Below the pieces are notes generated by a model, which saw only the letters and a program-made list of their open reading frames with translations, was not told the origin of the DNA and made no database searches. A DNA stretch of 64,000 nucleotides from Camelus bactrianus (Eukaryota > Chordata > Mammalia > Artiodactyla > Camelidae), in the NCBI RefSeq assembly GCF_048773025.1, contig NC_133539.1, positions 94,260,001-94,324,000 on the forward strand. The letters are read 5' to 3'. Position 1 is the first letter of the stretch. Each line of letters starts with the position of its first letter. Made by a program: the position numbers and the translations under genes. Shown one piece after another: positions 11,425 through 22,539 of the stretch.

Positions 11425-11960
11425 TATTGTTTTTTGCCATACAGTAAGTTTTCCTATGTGCTCCTCCCAACTTCATACAATGGGCCCTTTCCCCCAATAT
11501 TGGTGGATAGGAATGAGACTCAGTCTTGTCCAACAGGCGCACCCATTCCCCTGGCCATATAAATTGGTTCAGAGCTGACTTAATAACATCAGCTGACTGA
11601 TTAGATTCCTCAGATATTTCTGTTGGGACAAGGATAGAAAATTGTTTCTTGCCTTTTTGTGGTCCCTTTGCTGGAAGGATATAAATCTTATACCACTGGC
11701 AACTACCCTCCTTGTCATGTGGATGGAGTCTGCCAACAACTGGAGAAAATGAGGCCCACACTCAGGTGGAAGAAGAACTGATACCTGAAAGAAAGGATCC
11801 TGATGACCTGGTCCTGGATATGTTTATGCTGGATGCTGGGGCCACTCTTTCCCTTCCCAGTTACACAGTCAAAAATTTCCTTCCTTTTTTAAAAATCTTA
11901 AGCTAGTTGAATTTGGTTTCTGTTAGTTACAAATGATAATGCCTAGACTAAATTAAGCAA
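11425..11960 (+). repeat. MLT1-type LTR (ERVL-MaLR), sense
   Basis: The right end carries 'cttaagctagttgaatttgg', 'tttctgttagttacaaatga' and 'cctagactaa', the 3' terminal wording of MLT1-type LTRs. Upstream 'ggatcctgatgacctggtcc' and 'ggatgctggggccactcttt' fit the middle of the same group. It is a fossil solo LTR, old and much decayed. The left boundary is uncertain. The two overlapping short frames inside it are by-products. Confidence 0.55.
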
Positions 11961-12588
11961 CAACAACAACAAACAGAAATGGACATTGTTTTAAAAATGC
12001 AAGAACTTAGTAATCCCTTGAACTGTATAAATGAGTTTTTTGGATATGTCATAGGCCTTAACATCTTCCTTTATACCTTGGTTTTGTGTCAGGATTCCTT
12101 ACTCCTCATATGATCAACATTAATTAATTGATATTTCTTGATGAAGGAAATAGGGAGCTCTTATGATATTAAGATTAGGTAGATCCCAGAAAAATAGTCT
12201 TCCCAAATTCTTTCATAACTTAGCTACACTGTCACCTTAAGCTTAGCAAGCCAAAAATCATGGAGCTAAAAGTGTCTCTTTCCTAAGAGGAGAATTCCAG
12301 AGCAGCCGAACAGGTTTGCTCTTTCGGGAGACCATGATTCCTAGCTTTGGCTTTATAACACTTTCAGGGGGTATTCTACCTTTGCCATTAAAGATGTTAG
12401 TTCAGTGCTTACAAATCAGATGGATTAAAGATAAGTGTAGCTTATCATACATACTGGGACACTTTTGAGAGTGAAAAGGGCCTCTGTTAATTAGGCCTGG
12501 GACAATAGATGAACATCAAGAACATGCTGGGGAAACAGGGATATATGGTCATTCGAGCCAAAGATGATTAGCTTGGTTTCACCTCATA
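11961..12588. other. Unique DNA, no gene
   Basis: No repeat family or exon is recognised. A short CAA run lies at 11960-11972. The rest is ordinary AT-rich sequence. Confidence 0.5.
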
Positions 12589-12599
12589 TTTGCCTGGGA

Positions 12600-12675
12600 A
12601 ATATATATATACACATTCACACTACACACAACACACACACCGTGCACACACACATACACATACACACATATATGC
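12600..12675. repeat. Interrupted (CA)n/(TA)n microsatellite
   Basis: A TATATA run at about 12601-12611 passes into CACA-rich sequence interrupted by ATT, ACT and GTG units and ends in 'acatacacacatatatg'. The short open frames on both strands here exist because the dinucleotide repeat lacks stops. Confidence 0.9.
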
Positions 12676-12677
12676 CA

Positions 12678-12800
12678 GGTCTCCCTATCCAGAGATTCTG
12701 ACTGAATCTGAATTGTCTAGGGTGGAATCTGGGACTTTTACTTTTAAAAATAATTCCTCTGGTGATTCTACTACACAGCCAGGTTTGAGAACCATAACAC
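12678..12800. mobile_element. MER5A-type hAT-Charlie MITE fragment
   Basis: The wording 'ccagagattctgactgaatc', 'gtggaatctgggacttttac', 'ctctggtgattctactacac' and 'agccaggtttgagaaccata' matches the right half of MER5-type nonautonomous hAT elements. The consensus is nearly palindromic, so I leave the strand open. It has no coding capacity and is an ancient eutherian insertion. Confidence 0.7.
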
Positions 12801-12844
12801 CTCCAGCTGGGTTTAATTATTTTCATTTTAGTATACAAGTATGT

Positions 12845-12995
12845 AAACCTGAGACTCAAAAGACTAGGATCTGGTCTCTCTTCCATTAATTAGGCTTGTG
12901 ATCTTGGACAGACAATTTTCTGGTCTTCACTGGTAAAATGAGGGGCTTAGACCAGAAAACCTCTAAGACCTATTGAACTCTACAATTCTGAGCCT
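12845..12995 (+). repeat. MIR SINE, sense
   Basis: The order matches MIR: 'aggcttgtgatcttggacag' (usual 'gctgtgtgaccttgggcaag'), 'tcttcactggtaaaatgagg' (usual 'cctcatctgtaaaatgggg'), then 'cctctaagacctattgaact' and 'tacaattctgagcctg'. It is a strongly diverged ancient SINE. Confidence 0.65.
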
Positions 12996-12999
12996 GTTA

Positions 13000-13987
13000 A
13001 AGAATTCTCCTTCCAGGGGATTAAAAACTCCTGAAATCAGAACCTACTTCCCCCAGTCTTGGATCATGACAGAACATTATTTGGAGGAAGAATAACAAGT
13101 TCATCTTTTAAAAGCCAAGGATTTGTGGTATAAATGCAGTGACAGAACATACTTACACATTGGTTCCAGTGCTGTTTGACAGAGCTTAGCTGTTTTCATG
13201 CCAGCTAAGAGGATGAAAGGACTGCAGCCCTCAGAGAGATTATGTAATTTTTGCAATCTAATCTGGCACAACATACAACAACTGAAATGTCGATGGATGG
13301 GGTTACTTTCCCCAGAAAGAATTTTTTATGGTTTTATATAATGGAGGGGCACTGTATTGGGTGTCTTGTTAATAATCTAATTCAGTGTGTTCCTCTTTCT
13401 ATAAATTGAGACAAACTGAGGGATATACAACTTCTCTAAAATAGAAGGCCAGTTTAGGGTGTGAAATGTATTTTGTTAAGTCATTTTATGACTCAGTTAC
13501 TCATTCTCTTTGAGAACAGGATCCTTTAAGGCCTTAATACTAGCCCTGAATTACTTTAAGAAATATAACATCATAAGAATCCTCTCACCCCTGTCTGCTC
13601 CTTCTGCCCTGTCTGGGTTAATGCATCAGGTAGGACATGCTAAACCTGTCCTTTTGCACACCACTCTGTTGCACCTCTTCCTTAAACTAGCTAGCTAGCA
13701 ATTCTCCCTCCCCTTAAATGTCCTTTCCATTTTTCTGTAGAATACTCCCTAATAATTAAAAAAGAGGGAGACCACATCATTTCTTAACATTTAACACCTG
13801 AGTTAAATATATATAGCCTATTTGTCCAAAAACTTGTTTTGAGTTCCACTGGGTCTTCAGCAGAACTTTAACATTTATACTGCCCCAAGATCGTTTCTAT
13901 ATATCTCTGTATCTTGGCTTAGCAGATCCCCTCAGAGTAATCCACACTGCAAAATACTGTTCTTCTTTTGCTTAATCTAACTCCCAA
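13000..13987. other. Unique DNA, no gene
   Basis: No exon or repeat family is recognised. A 'ctagctagctag' run lies near 13687-13698. Sequence around 13160-13400 has the mixed composition of ordinary single-copy DNA. Confidence 0.5.
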
Positions 13988-14005
13988 AGAAAAACTCCCT
14001 TTCCT

Positions 14006-14344
14006 AGGATTAAGAGGTACGAACTATCAGGGATAAAATAAGCTACGAGGATGTATTGTACAACATGGGGAATAGAGCCAATATTTTATAATAACTGTAA
14101 ATGGAGTATAACCTCTAAAAATTGTGAATTACTATATTGTATACATGTAAACATATAATATTGTACATCAATTATATACTTCAATTTAAAAATGATATTG
14201 TAAAATAAATACATAACAGAAATTTAAAAAAAGAACCAACCATGTTGTTAAAGGTAATTTGAATCAGGGTTTCTGTTACTTGCTGTCAAAGGCATCCTAC
14301 AGTCTAATAAATTAAACTTTCCGGTGTTACAAAGAAAAAGAAAA
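14006..14344 (+). mobile_element. 5'-truncated LINE-1 with apparent 3' transduction
   Basis: The left 220 bp is a cetartiodactyl-type L1 3' end: 'ataagctacgaggatgtatt', 'atggagtataacctctaaaa' and 'tatacttcaatttaaaaatg'. It continues through about 110 bp that is not L1. This tail includes 'gggtttctgttacttgctgt' (an MLT1-like LTR 3' end), a further AATAAA at about 14307, and an A-rich tail 'aaagaaaaagaaaaag'. The whole is flanked by a near-perfect 18-base direct repeat (13988-14005 agaaaaactccctttcct and 14345-14362 agaagaactccctttcct). The simplest reading is L1 read-through past its own poly-A site into source-locus flank, with both retrotransposed together. Confidence 0.7.
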
Positions 14345-14362
14345 AGAAGAACTCCCTTTCCT

Positions 14363-15124
14363 GGCAGTGGTATCAGCTAAGAATTAAGAGGAAACAATCA
14401 GATTTAACTAATTCACACTACTGTATAAACAGGACAATCAAATTTATGCATTCTATTTAGCTGTTTATAATACTTTTTTTCTGTTTCTACATGTTCTCTG
14501 TAAAGATTTTAAGTTTTTTTTCTCATATGCAGTTATCTGAACAAGTTGAGTTTGTATTTGAGGGTACCTGGTGCACATTTACACACAAAGTGGAGCTATA
14601 AATGAACACCAGTCCAAAAAATCCACTTAACTCTTCTTGTAGTGTATAAACATAGAACTATTAGTAAGTGTTGCATAGGTGAATAACTGAATAAAGCTAC
14701 ATAGGACAGAAGGCAGACCCTAGAGAGGATCTGAAGGTGATATTCAGTGCTGGAAGGCATTTTCTCCTCTCTTCCTGGGCAAAAAATCTGATTTAAATGT
14801 AAGACTCTAGATTGTACTTTAAAGGAAAATACCTGTTAACCCAAAAGTATCTCCAGTAGTGGCGTTTTACGTAATCTGGCTAATTGAAGCACACAGTTCA
14901 GGCAGAGTGAGGAACTATATTTTGGTCAAGGAGCCAATCTACCTATGTCCTGCCTGTGTATCTCTCTCTCGAGCTACCTCGTCTTTTATAGCAACTATTC
15001 TTTCCTTTAAAAAAGTAAATTATGGAATGTATCTACATAGGTCATTTATCTGGGAGGTAAATATCTAGATAACAGAATTTTTTTAAAGTATTTAAGAATT
15101 TATTCATTATTTTCATTTTTTTTA
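14363..15124. other. Unique DNA, no gene
   Basis: Ordinary AT-rich sequence with T-runs near 14475 and 14510. I recognise no repeat family or exon. Confidence 0.5.
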
Positions 15125-15560
15125 AATCAACGCAAGAATGGTTTTCTATTTGCTCTTGTGCATCTGTGCCAGGCAATGGTGTGATCCAGGAGGCTGAGAA
15201 CCTGTGGCAGGAGGCAGTGGGTGCTGGACTACACTGTGGGTGCTGTTGCCGTCAAGACACGGGTATGATCAAGTAGGTTGTCATGGGGAGACCAAAGTTA
15301 CTCTAAGAAGCCATTTTATGAAATAAAAGTGATTTACCACTGAGCAGGAGGTATCCCAGTTGTAGAAGCCAAAAGAGACATTTGCTAAGCAAAGACGTGG
15401 AAGATCGAACGGCTGGCGCTGCTGGATCCCTCCAAGTACTGCCATACTGTCATTTCCATAGGCTTCTGCACGTACTGCATCTATATACCTGTAGTTAGCG
15501 AACTGGACACACCGCATGTGCACGTCAACACAAACTTCCCCCAAAGTACATATTTCATAG
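15125..15560. other. CpG-retaining, GC-richer block of unknown origin
   Basis: Within CpG-poor surroundings this 430-bp stretch keeps many CpGs, for example in 'gccgtcaagacacgggtatg', 'aagacgtggaagatcgaacg', 'gctggcgctgctggatccct', 'cttctgcacgtactgcatct' and 'tagttagcgaactggacaca'. The minus strand has an 87-codon frame (15281-15544), but I recognise no family in it in any frame. A T8 run at the left edge (15116-15123) would serve as an inverted poly-A tail for a minus-strand retrocopy. Alternatives are a conserved functional element or a recently arrived processed sequence. Confidence 0.4.
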
Positions 15561-17044
15561 AGATTCAGTGATTGTGAGGTTTTTTTTTTTGATTAGTGCC
15601 ATTTATTTTTTTTAGGAGGGGTATGTTCACTGCAAATTCTGGTTTTTGTTGCAAAAACATGAGTAAAATGCATTTGTGAAGGTTTTGTGAATAATTTTTT
15701 TTTCCTTTTCTAAAGTTAAACTTGGATAATTTCAAGTGAAGTAAAGCTATTCAAGAATCCTGTAACTCCCACCCCACTAATGCTTTTCCACTCCACCTGT
15801 ATTCATCAGTACAGTGTGAAGGAGACAGGCAGGAGGACCCAATAAAAGGGTTTGAATCCCTGCATAAAAGAGTAGGGATAGAGTAAGAATAGAGAAAGAA
15901 AAGTTCTAGACCAGGGCTTGAAGAGAAAATATTTTTTTCTTTTTCTTTTTTGTTTTGTCTTGCTTTACCTTTCCTTGGTTTTGGCAAATGAAAGGCTCTA
16001 GTGGGTGTGGAATCTGAGAGGCCTGGAGAGGAGAGAGGGTAGCAAGACCTGATAACTGTGCTGTGGGTTGGAGTGTTTAGAATGGACCCCCTTTACCGTC
16101 TTTACAGAGGTTCAACTACAGAATGGAATTTGCAAGTTTGGACTGTGCCTCCTTGACAGATAACACTCTGGGGCTAAAGCTCATGGGATACAACCCAAAA
16201 GCATTAGATTTCATTTCTTCTTCAATGGATTACATGAAATAATAATATTAAACAAAAAATGTGAAGACATAAATGCATTTAATACTCACTTATTTCTTAT
16301 CATATCTTATATCCCTCAGTAAACCTCTATTTAAAGCTCTAATATTTCTCCTCCCCTCCACCAATATTGATCTTTTGTCTAACCTCCAAAAATGTGAAAC
16401 TGGAGCAGTGTATAGTCTCTGAACATTCCTGAAAACAGTCTTCCATTGTAAAAGTAATATAATCACATTATAGAAAATTTAGGGGGAAAAAAAGGGAAAA
16501 GAAGATACCACCTACAGTAGTATTACTCTGATATAAATTGCCACAAGTGAATATGATACTATTTTGTCTATTTTCTCTACTTTTCTTGCTTAATAAAAGG
16601 TTATTAATTCTAATATTAAACACTTTACCTAAGATAACGTAGGTTCCCGTTTCACACTAATGCAATGGCTCTCAGGCATCTGGGATCTCAGGAGGAGAAT
16701 TGTTAGAAGTTATTTTATACTTTTCAGGAGTTCATGTGTCAGAATCAGACTGTCAAATAGGTTCATGTTAAGGTCTGTTAAACTCTGAAAGTCCTGGGAC
16801 AAAGTCTAAATTTATCCTTAGAAAAAAATGATGATCCTGAAAGTGCTAAGAAAATAAAATTTCTTAATGATATACCATTATGATGTCCATATTTTTCATA
16901 CATTTAACATTATGAGGCTGTATATTTGCCTCTTACGTTCTTGTCTGGATAGCAAGATGATGTGCCAAATCACCTTGTCAAGACATCTCTATGTCAGGAT
17001 GTAGTCAAAGATATTGGAGTAGGTGGAGAGACACCCTTACTCCC
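15561..17044. other. Mostly unique DNA with T-rich runs, no gene
   Basis: T-rich tracts occur at 15579-15590 and 15694-15701. The 16440-16600 part ('taatataatcacattataga', 'aaatttagggggaaaaaaag') resembles a common old L1 or MER-like block, but not surely enough to call. No exon is seen. Confidence 0.45.
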
Positions 17045-17145
17045 CTTTTTGGGCCCAATTTCCTCATTTGTAATAATGGAATGGAATTAGATGATCACTA
17101 AGGTTCAGTCCTATTTCAGCAATATATTCTGTAGAGTTGAGAACT
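17045..17145 (+). repeat. MIR-family SINE 3' part
   Basis: The run 'caatttcctcatttgtaata', 'atggaatggaattagatgat', 'cactaaggttcagtcctatt' and 'tcagcaatatattctgtag' follows the MIR series 'tttcctcatctgtaaaatgg...attagatgatctctaaggtcccttccagc'. It is old and partial. Confidence 0.6.
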
Positions 17146-18025
17146 TGAAGAATGTCTTTGGTTTAATACAGAGTTATTTTTAGACAGAAATGTCTTTTGT
17201 GTTCTCAACTCATATGAGACTAGTCTTCAAAAATTTTTTCTTAAATAAATCTGCTAAATTTTAAATCTGCTAAAACAATTTTGAAAAATACATATCCTCT
17301 TGCCCATCTAAATGTACATTTAAAATTTCTCATCATAATTATAAACAAAGGGTATCATTTCCAGCATAATGTAAATACTGATCTTTTAAAATAAAACTCT
17401 TCAAAAAGCACTCAATATAACCTAAAAACCATAGCAATGTGTTGCTAACCATAATCCATTAAAAAACAAATGATGAATAAACCTTCAAACCCGAAGTTCC
17501 ACTCTTAGTTTGCTTTGAACTTGTATTTCCATTCTATTCCTCCCATAGAATTTTATCATAACTTAATATATTTTTATGCTTAAAATCTTTTATCAATTAT
17601 CAGATTACTCTGTAATAAAATTATGTGTACCCATTTGGAAATAATTTCTAAAGATTTGTGTCCATAAGGGTCTAACTATTGAAGATTCTTTGATGTGAGC
17701 TTTTATAACAATTATTGCTACACAGCTGAACTAAACAACACAAATATGTATTATAAATTTTGACACACAATTATTAAGGAAATGCAATTTTTTAGGGAGA
17801 TGGATGGAAATTTTTTCCAGATAACCCTATGTAGACATGGATAAATGTAATTTATTGTTAGAATGAGACAGGGTTGAGTATCAGTTCTCCCTAATTTTCA
17901 TATTTGCAGGCGAAAAGACTATGTCTATTTAAATAAGTAGATTGAAACGGAAGTTTTTTTTTATAACAGTGTCATTCAGTTCTTTGAATTCTTGAGACAT
18001 ACACGAAAAAATCATATATGATCTT
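17146..18025. other. Unique AT-rich DNA, no gene
   Basis: No repeat family recognised. It is very AT-rich with short poly-A and poly-T runs. It might contain conserved noncoding sequence. Confidence 0.45.
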
Positions 18026-18607
18026 TGTGATGGGCAATTTTATGTATCAATTTATCTAGGCTATGATGCCCAGTTATTTGATCAGAAGTGTCAAGCGTAA
18101 GTCTAGATGTTGCTATGGAAGCACCTGTGAAGATGACTGACCTTTATAATCAGTTGATCTTAATATGATGGACCTCATCCAATCAGCTGAAGGCTTTAAG
18201 AGCAAAGACTGAGGTTTTTTGAAGAAGCAATTCTGCCTCAAGACTGCAGCGTACAAATGCTGCCTGAATTTTCAGCCTGCCATCCTGTCTTGCAGATTTC
18301 AGACTCAAGACTGCTACAGTTAGGAATCATGGTGCCAAGAAGAATAAACCTATTCAGATACTCTGGAATTCTTTCCTTAAGAAAGAGACATTCCTTTCTC
18401 CATAATGATTTTTGGCTTCCTAAACTTAGCGTGACAGTGTACCCAGTTTCTGAAAAAAAATGTGGAAAGACTATTTTTCTGGGATGTGCCTAAACTTTAT
18501 ATATGTATATATATTTTATACACACACAAACACACACACACGTAAACTTTATATTATATATATGTATATCTCCTATTGGTTCTGTTTCTCTGGAGGACCC
18601 TAATACA
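18026..18607 (+). repeat. MLT2 solo LTR (ERVL), sense
   Basis: This is a nearly full-length fossil LTR of the ERVL group. It begins TGTGATGGGCAATTTTATG and carries 'tctaggctatgatgcccagt', 'ggacctcatccaatcagctg', 'aaggctttaagagcaaagac' and 'tctgcctcaagactgcagcg', ending in 'ttctgtttctctggaggacc' and 'ctaataca'. A TA/CA-rich run at 18496-18565 replaces the usual TATA-rich stretch before the end. Flanks 18021-18025 (atctt) and 18608-18612 (atctc) fit the 5-base target duplication of ERVL elements. No internal region is attached, so it is solo. The age is probably early placental. Confidence 0.8.
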
Positions 18608-20744
18608 ATCTCTTATCAAAAACATTTTTTAGTGACCTATTATTTGACATTTGGTTTAGTTCTTTTATAAATTTTTTAAGGCAAGGAATTGAATACTTCC
18701 TGATTGCCAAAAATGATTTCTTATCCTGTGTTAACTTTCTCAACACCTACATAACATTTCAAATTAGTGTCTGTGGTGCTCCAGAGGCTTTCATATCCCT
18801 AAAGCGATGTCCTTTTTTGTAAAGCAGAAGGATAATCATGAAAGAGAACCATTTTAAATGGATTTATTTCTGTAAAACTATCTTTGTCCCACAACTCCAT
18901 GGAAAATCTATCGTAGCCTCAGGGTTACTATATCCTAGCCGGAAAACAGCTGATATAGACCATCTTCCTACCTACATTCTTAAATATTATTTCTATTGGT
19001 AATTTATTTATGAACAGCATTTTGACTATGGTAGAAATAAAATACATTAAGGATGATTAAGCTCAGAAATAAGGTAAAATTCAATGATGATCATTTATTT
19101 GGAAACAATGATATCTAAATAATATTAATGATGTTATTGATATTCAGTTAAACATATTTCAACAAACTAGAGCACTTTGATTAAATTCCTTTTTGTTCAT
19201 TTGTAACTTAATCATAAATTTTTACATATTCCTACTTAATATATCAAACTCAACTGAATAATTGATCTTCATCACTTACTTCACTACTATGGGAACACGT
19301 TAAGTTATGCTTTGGAATTATTTGCTAAATATCTAAAATGCTCTTTTAGGTCATACACAAGGGAAAGGGATATAAACAACATTTTATGACACCTAATCCA
19401 AGTATTTTTTATGCAATAGCCCAAGAGTCTCCCAGACTTAGCATAATGTAGGGGCTTCATAAACATCTGATGAATTAACTGAAAGTACAAGAACAGATTC
19501 TCAGTACTAAGTGCTCAAAATTATGGTTGTATTTGAAAGTGAAGCAATCACATTAATGAAAATAACTCCTTCTATAGATTAACATGAAAGATGTTAGAAC
19601 CTGATGACAAACTAGTTTTTAAAAAGAGCCTCCTGATAGCAACAGATTGACACCTATTACCTGTAAGCTGCTTTATTTCACTTAGATAATTAATATTACC
19701 AATACCGTGGAGAATTCTTACCAGTGAAATGTAACCTTAATTAACTTTATAAAATACAATCTAAAAACTCTTAAGTGAATTAATATGTGTAAGTGTTCAA
19801 TAAGTGTTAGTTATCATTACTGTGATTATACCCCCAGCTTGCTTTGTTCTTTTCATAGGTAGAACACCGTCCTAATTACCAAACTTCCTGGCTGTGCCAG
19901 TTGAACTGTCAGTGTTCATTCATGTTCAATGTGTCATCTAGATTCCTTCCATTCTTAAAATTCTTTATTTAAAAACAATTTCTTTTTTTTTAATTAAGAA
20001 CTGCAATTTCTTGGAGAGTCAATGTTGTGAACTGAAAATTTTCTAATATTTCTTACTAATTATGTATGTTGTTTGGTATAATGCATAAAATTGAATAGAA
20101 TAAAATCTACCAATGTTTAGAAAATGATGTCTTATTTCAAAAATTTGAATAGCAATTAGATGGTACAATAACTTAGGGAAAAAATGAGGCTTCATGCCCT
20201 CTAGTTTCCTAATTAAAATAAGCCTATTTCTAGGTTGGGAGAAAACGTCAGTAAGATCATTCCTCCTATCTGAAAATCATACAAAGCTTTTTGGAGTCAC
20301 ACAGGCCGGAGTGCAGCTAGATGACATCCCTCACATCTATAAAAGCTGTTGTCTGCTTTTAAAGGAAAAGCTCTCAGCATGATTTTAATGTTGCATTTCC
20401 AAAATACAGCTTGAAGCTCTTCTCAGGGCTGAACCAAGCATAAAGGTAATGATTACTATCTGTCTCACATTAAAACAACAACAACACAAAGATCTACTTA
20501 TTGTCTTTAGGCTCTGCTTTTAAGGAGCCCTTAAACTATTTCTTTAAAATTTCCTTTTATTCTGTAGTTATCTACTACTACAGCGCTGATTTTTCTCCTG
20601 TGCTATTATATTCAACAATCTCTCACTGAGGTCTGATGACACTTGTGCTGCAGAATTTTTGCCTAAGTGAAAATATAATTAAGTAGACAAAGATTATATT
20701 TACCATAAATCACATACCCTAAATTACATATTCAGACTGGCAAT
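18608..20744. other. Unique AT-rich DNA, no gene
   Basis: About 2.1 kb in which I recognise no repeat family, exon or RNA gene. It contains many short TAAT-containing stretches (for example 19080-19260). A 'caggccggagtgcagctaga' phrase near 20303 recalls 7SL-derived SINEs, but its surroundings do not. Confidence 0.5.
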
Positions 20745-21727
20745 GATACTGAGCAGGACCCTGTGGGCCCCCACCCCCAACCCCTGCCTCTTGTTTACAG
20801 AAAAAAGCTGAAGTCTCCCAGGCCTCCCTAAGTCATAGAAGAGCAGGCTCAAGCAGTTGATTAGGACAAACCTGCAGGCACTGGGGGATGGCAATGACTC
20901 TGACTACCTATCTCACCAATTAACTGAGATTATTCCTTCAGTTTCCTTTAAAACTTTCATGGCTGAACAGAATCTTTGGAGATTTTTTTTTTTGGGGGGG
21001 GGGATGCTAGGTCCATCAGATTGTAGGCATGTTTATTAAAAGTAACTTTCCTTTTTATTACCAAGTCGGTTGCCCCAGGATCATACCCCTGCCCCTCTCT
21101 CGTAATAGAAACCAATTACCCTTACCTAAGTATTAGGAGGCAATTGCAAAAAGAAGAAATAAGAACCAGTTAGAACCAATGAAGCCCGAGATTGTGGAGC
21201 ATTTGACTTCCGTAGGCCTTAAGCCTGATTACACACATATTGTAATATATTAGTATGCTAATGACACACCCACCAGCACCATGACAATTGATGATTACCA
21301 TGACAACAACCAGAAAGTGCATATAAGGACTGAAAAACCTTTACAAGGAGTGAATGGTTCCATCACACCCAGGAGGAGGACAGGATGGCAGAAGCCTCTC
21401 ATAAAAATCAACGTACATCAAAAACTGACACAACATTGTAAACTGACTATACTTCAATTTAAAAAAAAGGAAAAAAAAAATCCATGGGGCTCTAACCAGA
21501 ACGGAGGTCTCTACTGGTTATCATGGCTGATGGCTACCCGCTGGAGTGCTTTTCTTTCCTTTTCCTCTTTTTAGCAATAAAGTGGCTGTTCACTTTGTCC
21601 CTCTGCCTCTCCTGCATGAATTCTTTCACAGCGGGCAGCAAGGACCCACACTTTGATAGGCTTCCTAATTTAGGGATCCTTCTATCCACTAACAGCAAGA
21701 TACAGATACTGCCATCAATTCAATCTT
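20745..21727 (+). repeat. Candidate ERV1-like solo LTR
   Basis: The segment has LTR anatomy rather than unique-DNA texture. It opens with 'tgatactgagcaggaccctg', has a TATA-like 'atataagg' at 21321-21328 and a polyadenylation signal AATAAA at 21576-21581. After the signal comes a pyrimidine-rich R/U5-like part, 'ctctgcctctcctgcatgaa' with 'ttctttcacagcgggcagca', which resembles gammaretrovirus-like LTRs. No internal region adjoins it. A short L1 tail is inserted at 21407-21482. The family is not identified, both borders are approximate, and it is probably younger than the MLT elements here. Confidence 0.5.
21407..21482 (+). mobile_element. Short LINE-1 3' end inserted in LTR
   Basis: About 75 bp reads 'tcaaaaactgacacaacatt', 'gtaaactgactatacttcaa' and then an A-rich tail with one GG interruption. 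This is the last segment of cetartiodactyl L1 3' UTRs. It is extremely 5'-truncated. I could not find a convincing target duplication. Confidence 0.75.
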
Positions 21728-22539
21728 GATGGTTCAAGAGTATTCCAGCCCCCACCCCAATGGTGTGCTGGAATTGGTTTGCACCGGCCTGTGAGAGCTG
21801 ACTTTTAAATTATGAGGAATCACATTGGTAGCCTGAAATTGGTCATGGAGGGAGTATGAAAACCAGCAAACATTACAAATCAGCACTTTTTCTTTTTTTT
21901 CCAGAGAGGCCAGCTCTTAAACATTAACCAGCATACCTCTGTGTACACATACACACACTCAGTGAAGTTTGTACGGTCTGGGGTAAAAAATTCAATGATT
22001 CATATCCAATTGGCTGTTTCTCTGCAGAGTTGTGAATGAAATATACTACATTCTTGGGAGAAAAAGATGAAGGCTAGACAAAAGATGAATGTGTTATAGA
22101 AAATTTATAAATTGGTTTTAGAACATACAGTTCTAGATTTTATCTCCAACTAAAAACATGTTCAGTGAAAATGAATAGCTGGTTATTATCTTAATAAACA
22201 AGGACTCCATTTACAACTGAGCAACTGTCTTCTTTAGAGGAAATCTCTCATGTGATTCTTCCTCTGTCCTCAAAAAGGAGCCCAAACTTAGACTCAATTC
22301 CCATTTACTGTGAGGCAATGTTTCTTGGCAAAGTAAGAGAATTGTAGAGTTAGTTTGCCAGTATAGAATTAGCCTCAAGGCACACTGTTCCAACACTGTT
22401 GCTTATATTGTTTCAGTTACAAGGGCCTTTATTGTACTTAATGTAACGCACACACAGGCAAAGGGAAGAGTCAGTATTGGTAGGGGTCCTTTGAATTGCA
22501 CACATTTGCTTCCCGGGCAGTTACGGGCAGCAAGACTGG
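21728..22539. other. Unique DNA, no gene
   Basis: No exon or repeat family recognised. A few 'acacac' runs lie near 21945 and 22449, too short to call as microsatellites. Confidence 0.5.

Noticed and set aside
12590-12889. Overlapping frames of about 90-100 codons on both strands
   Set aside because: They arise from the stop-free CA/TG microsatellite and continue into MER5A and MIR remnants.
15281-15544. Minus-strand frame resembling ribosomal protein S21
   Set aside because: The opening residues GEVCVDV and a later DLPRLCLA look faintly like parts of RPS21, but the nucleotide sequence does not align and spacing is wrong. Kept only as an unidentified block.
20290-20330. Alu/7SL-like phrase 'caggccggagtgcagctaga'
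   Set aside because: The similarity is confined to about 18 bases. No A-tail, box A or other 7SL sequence surrounds it.
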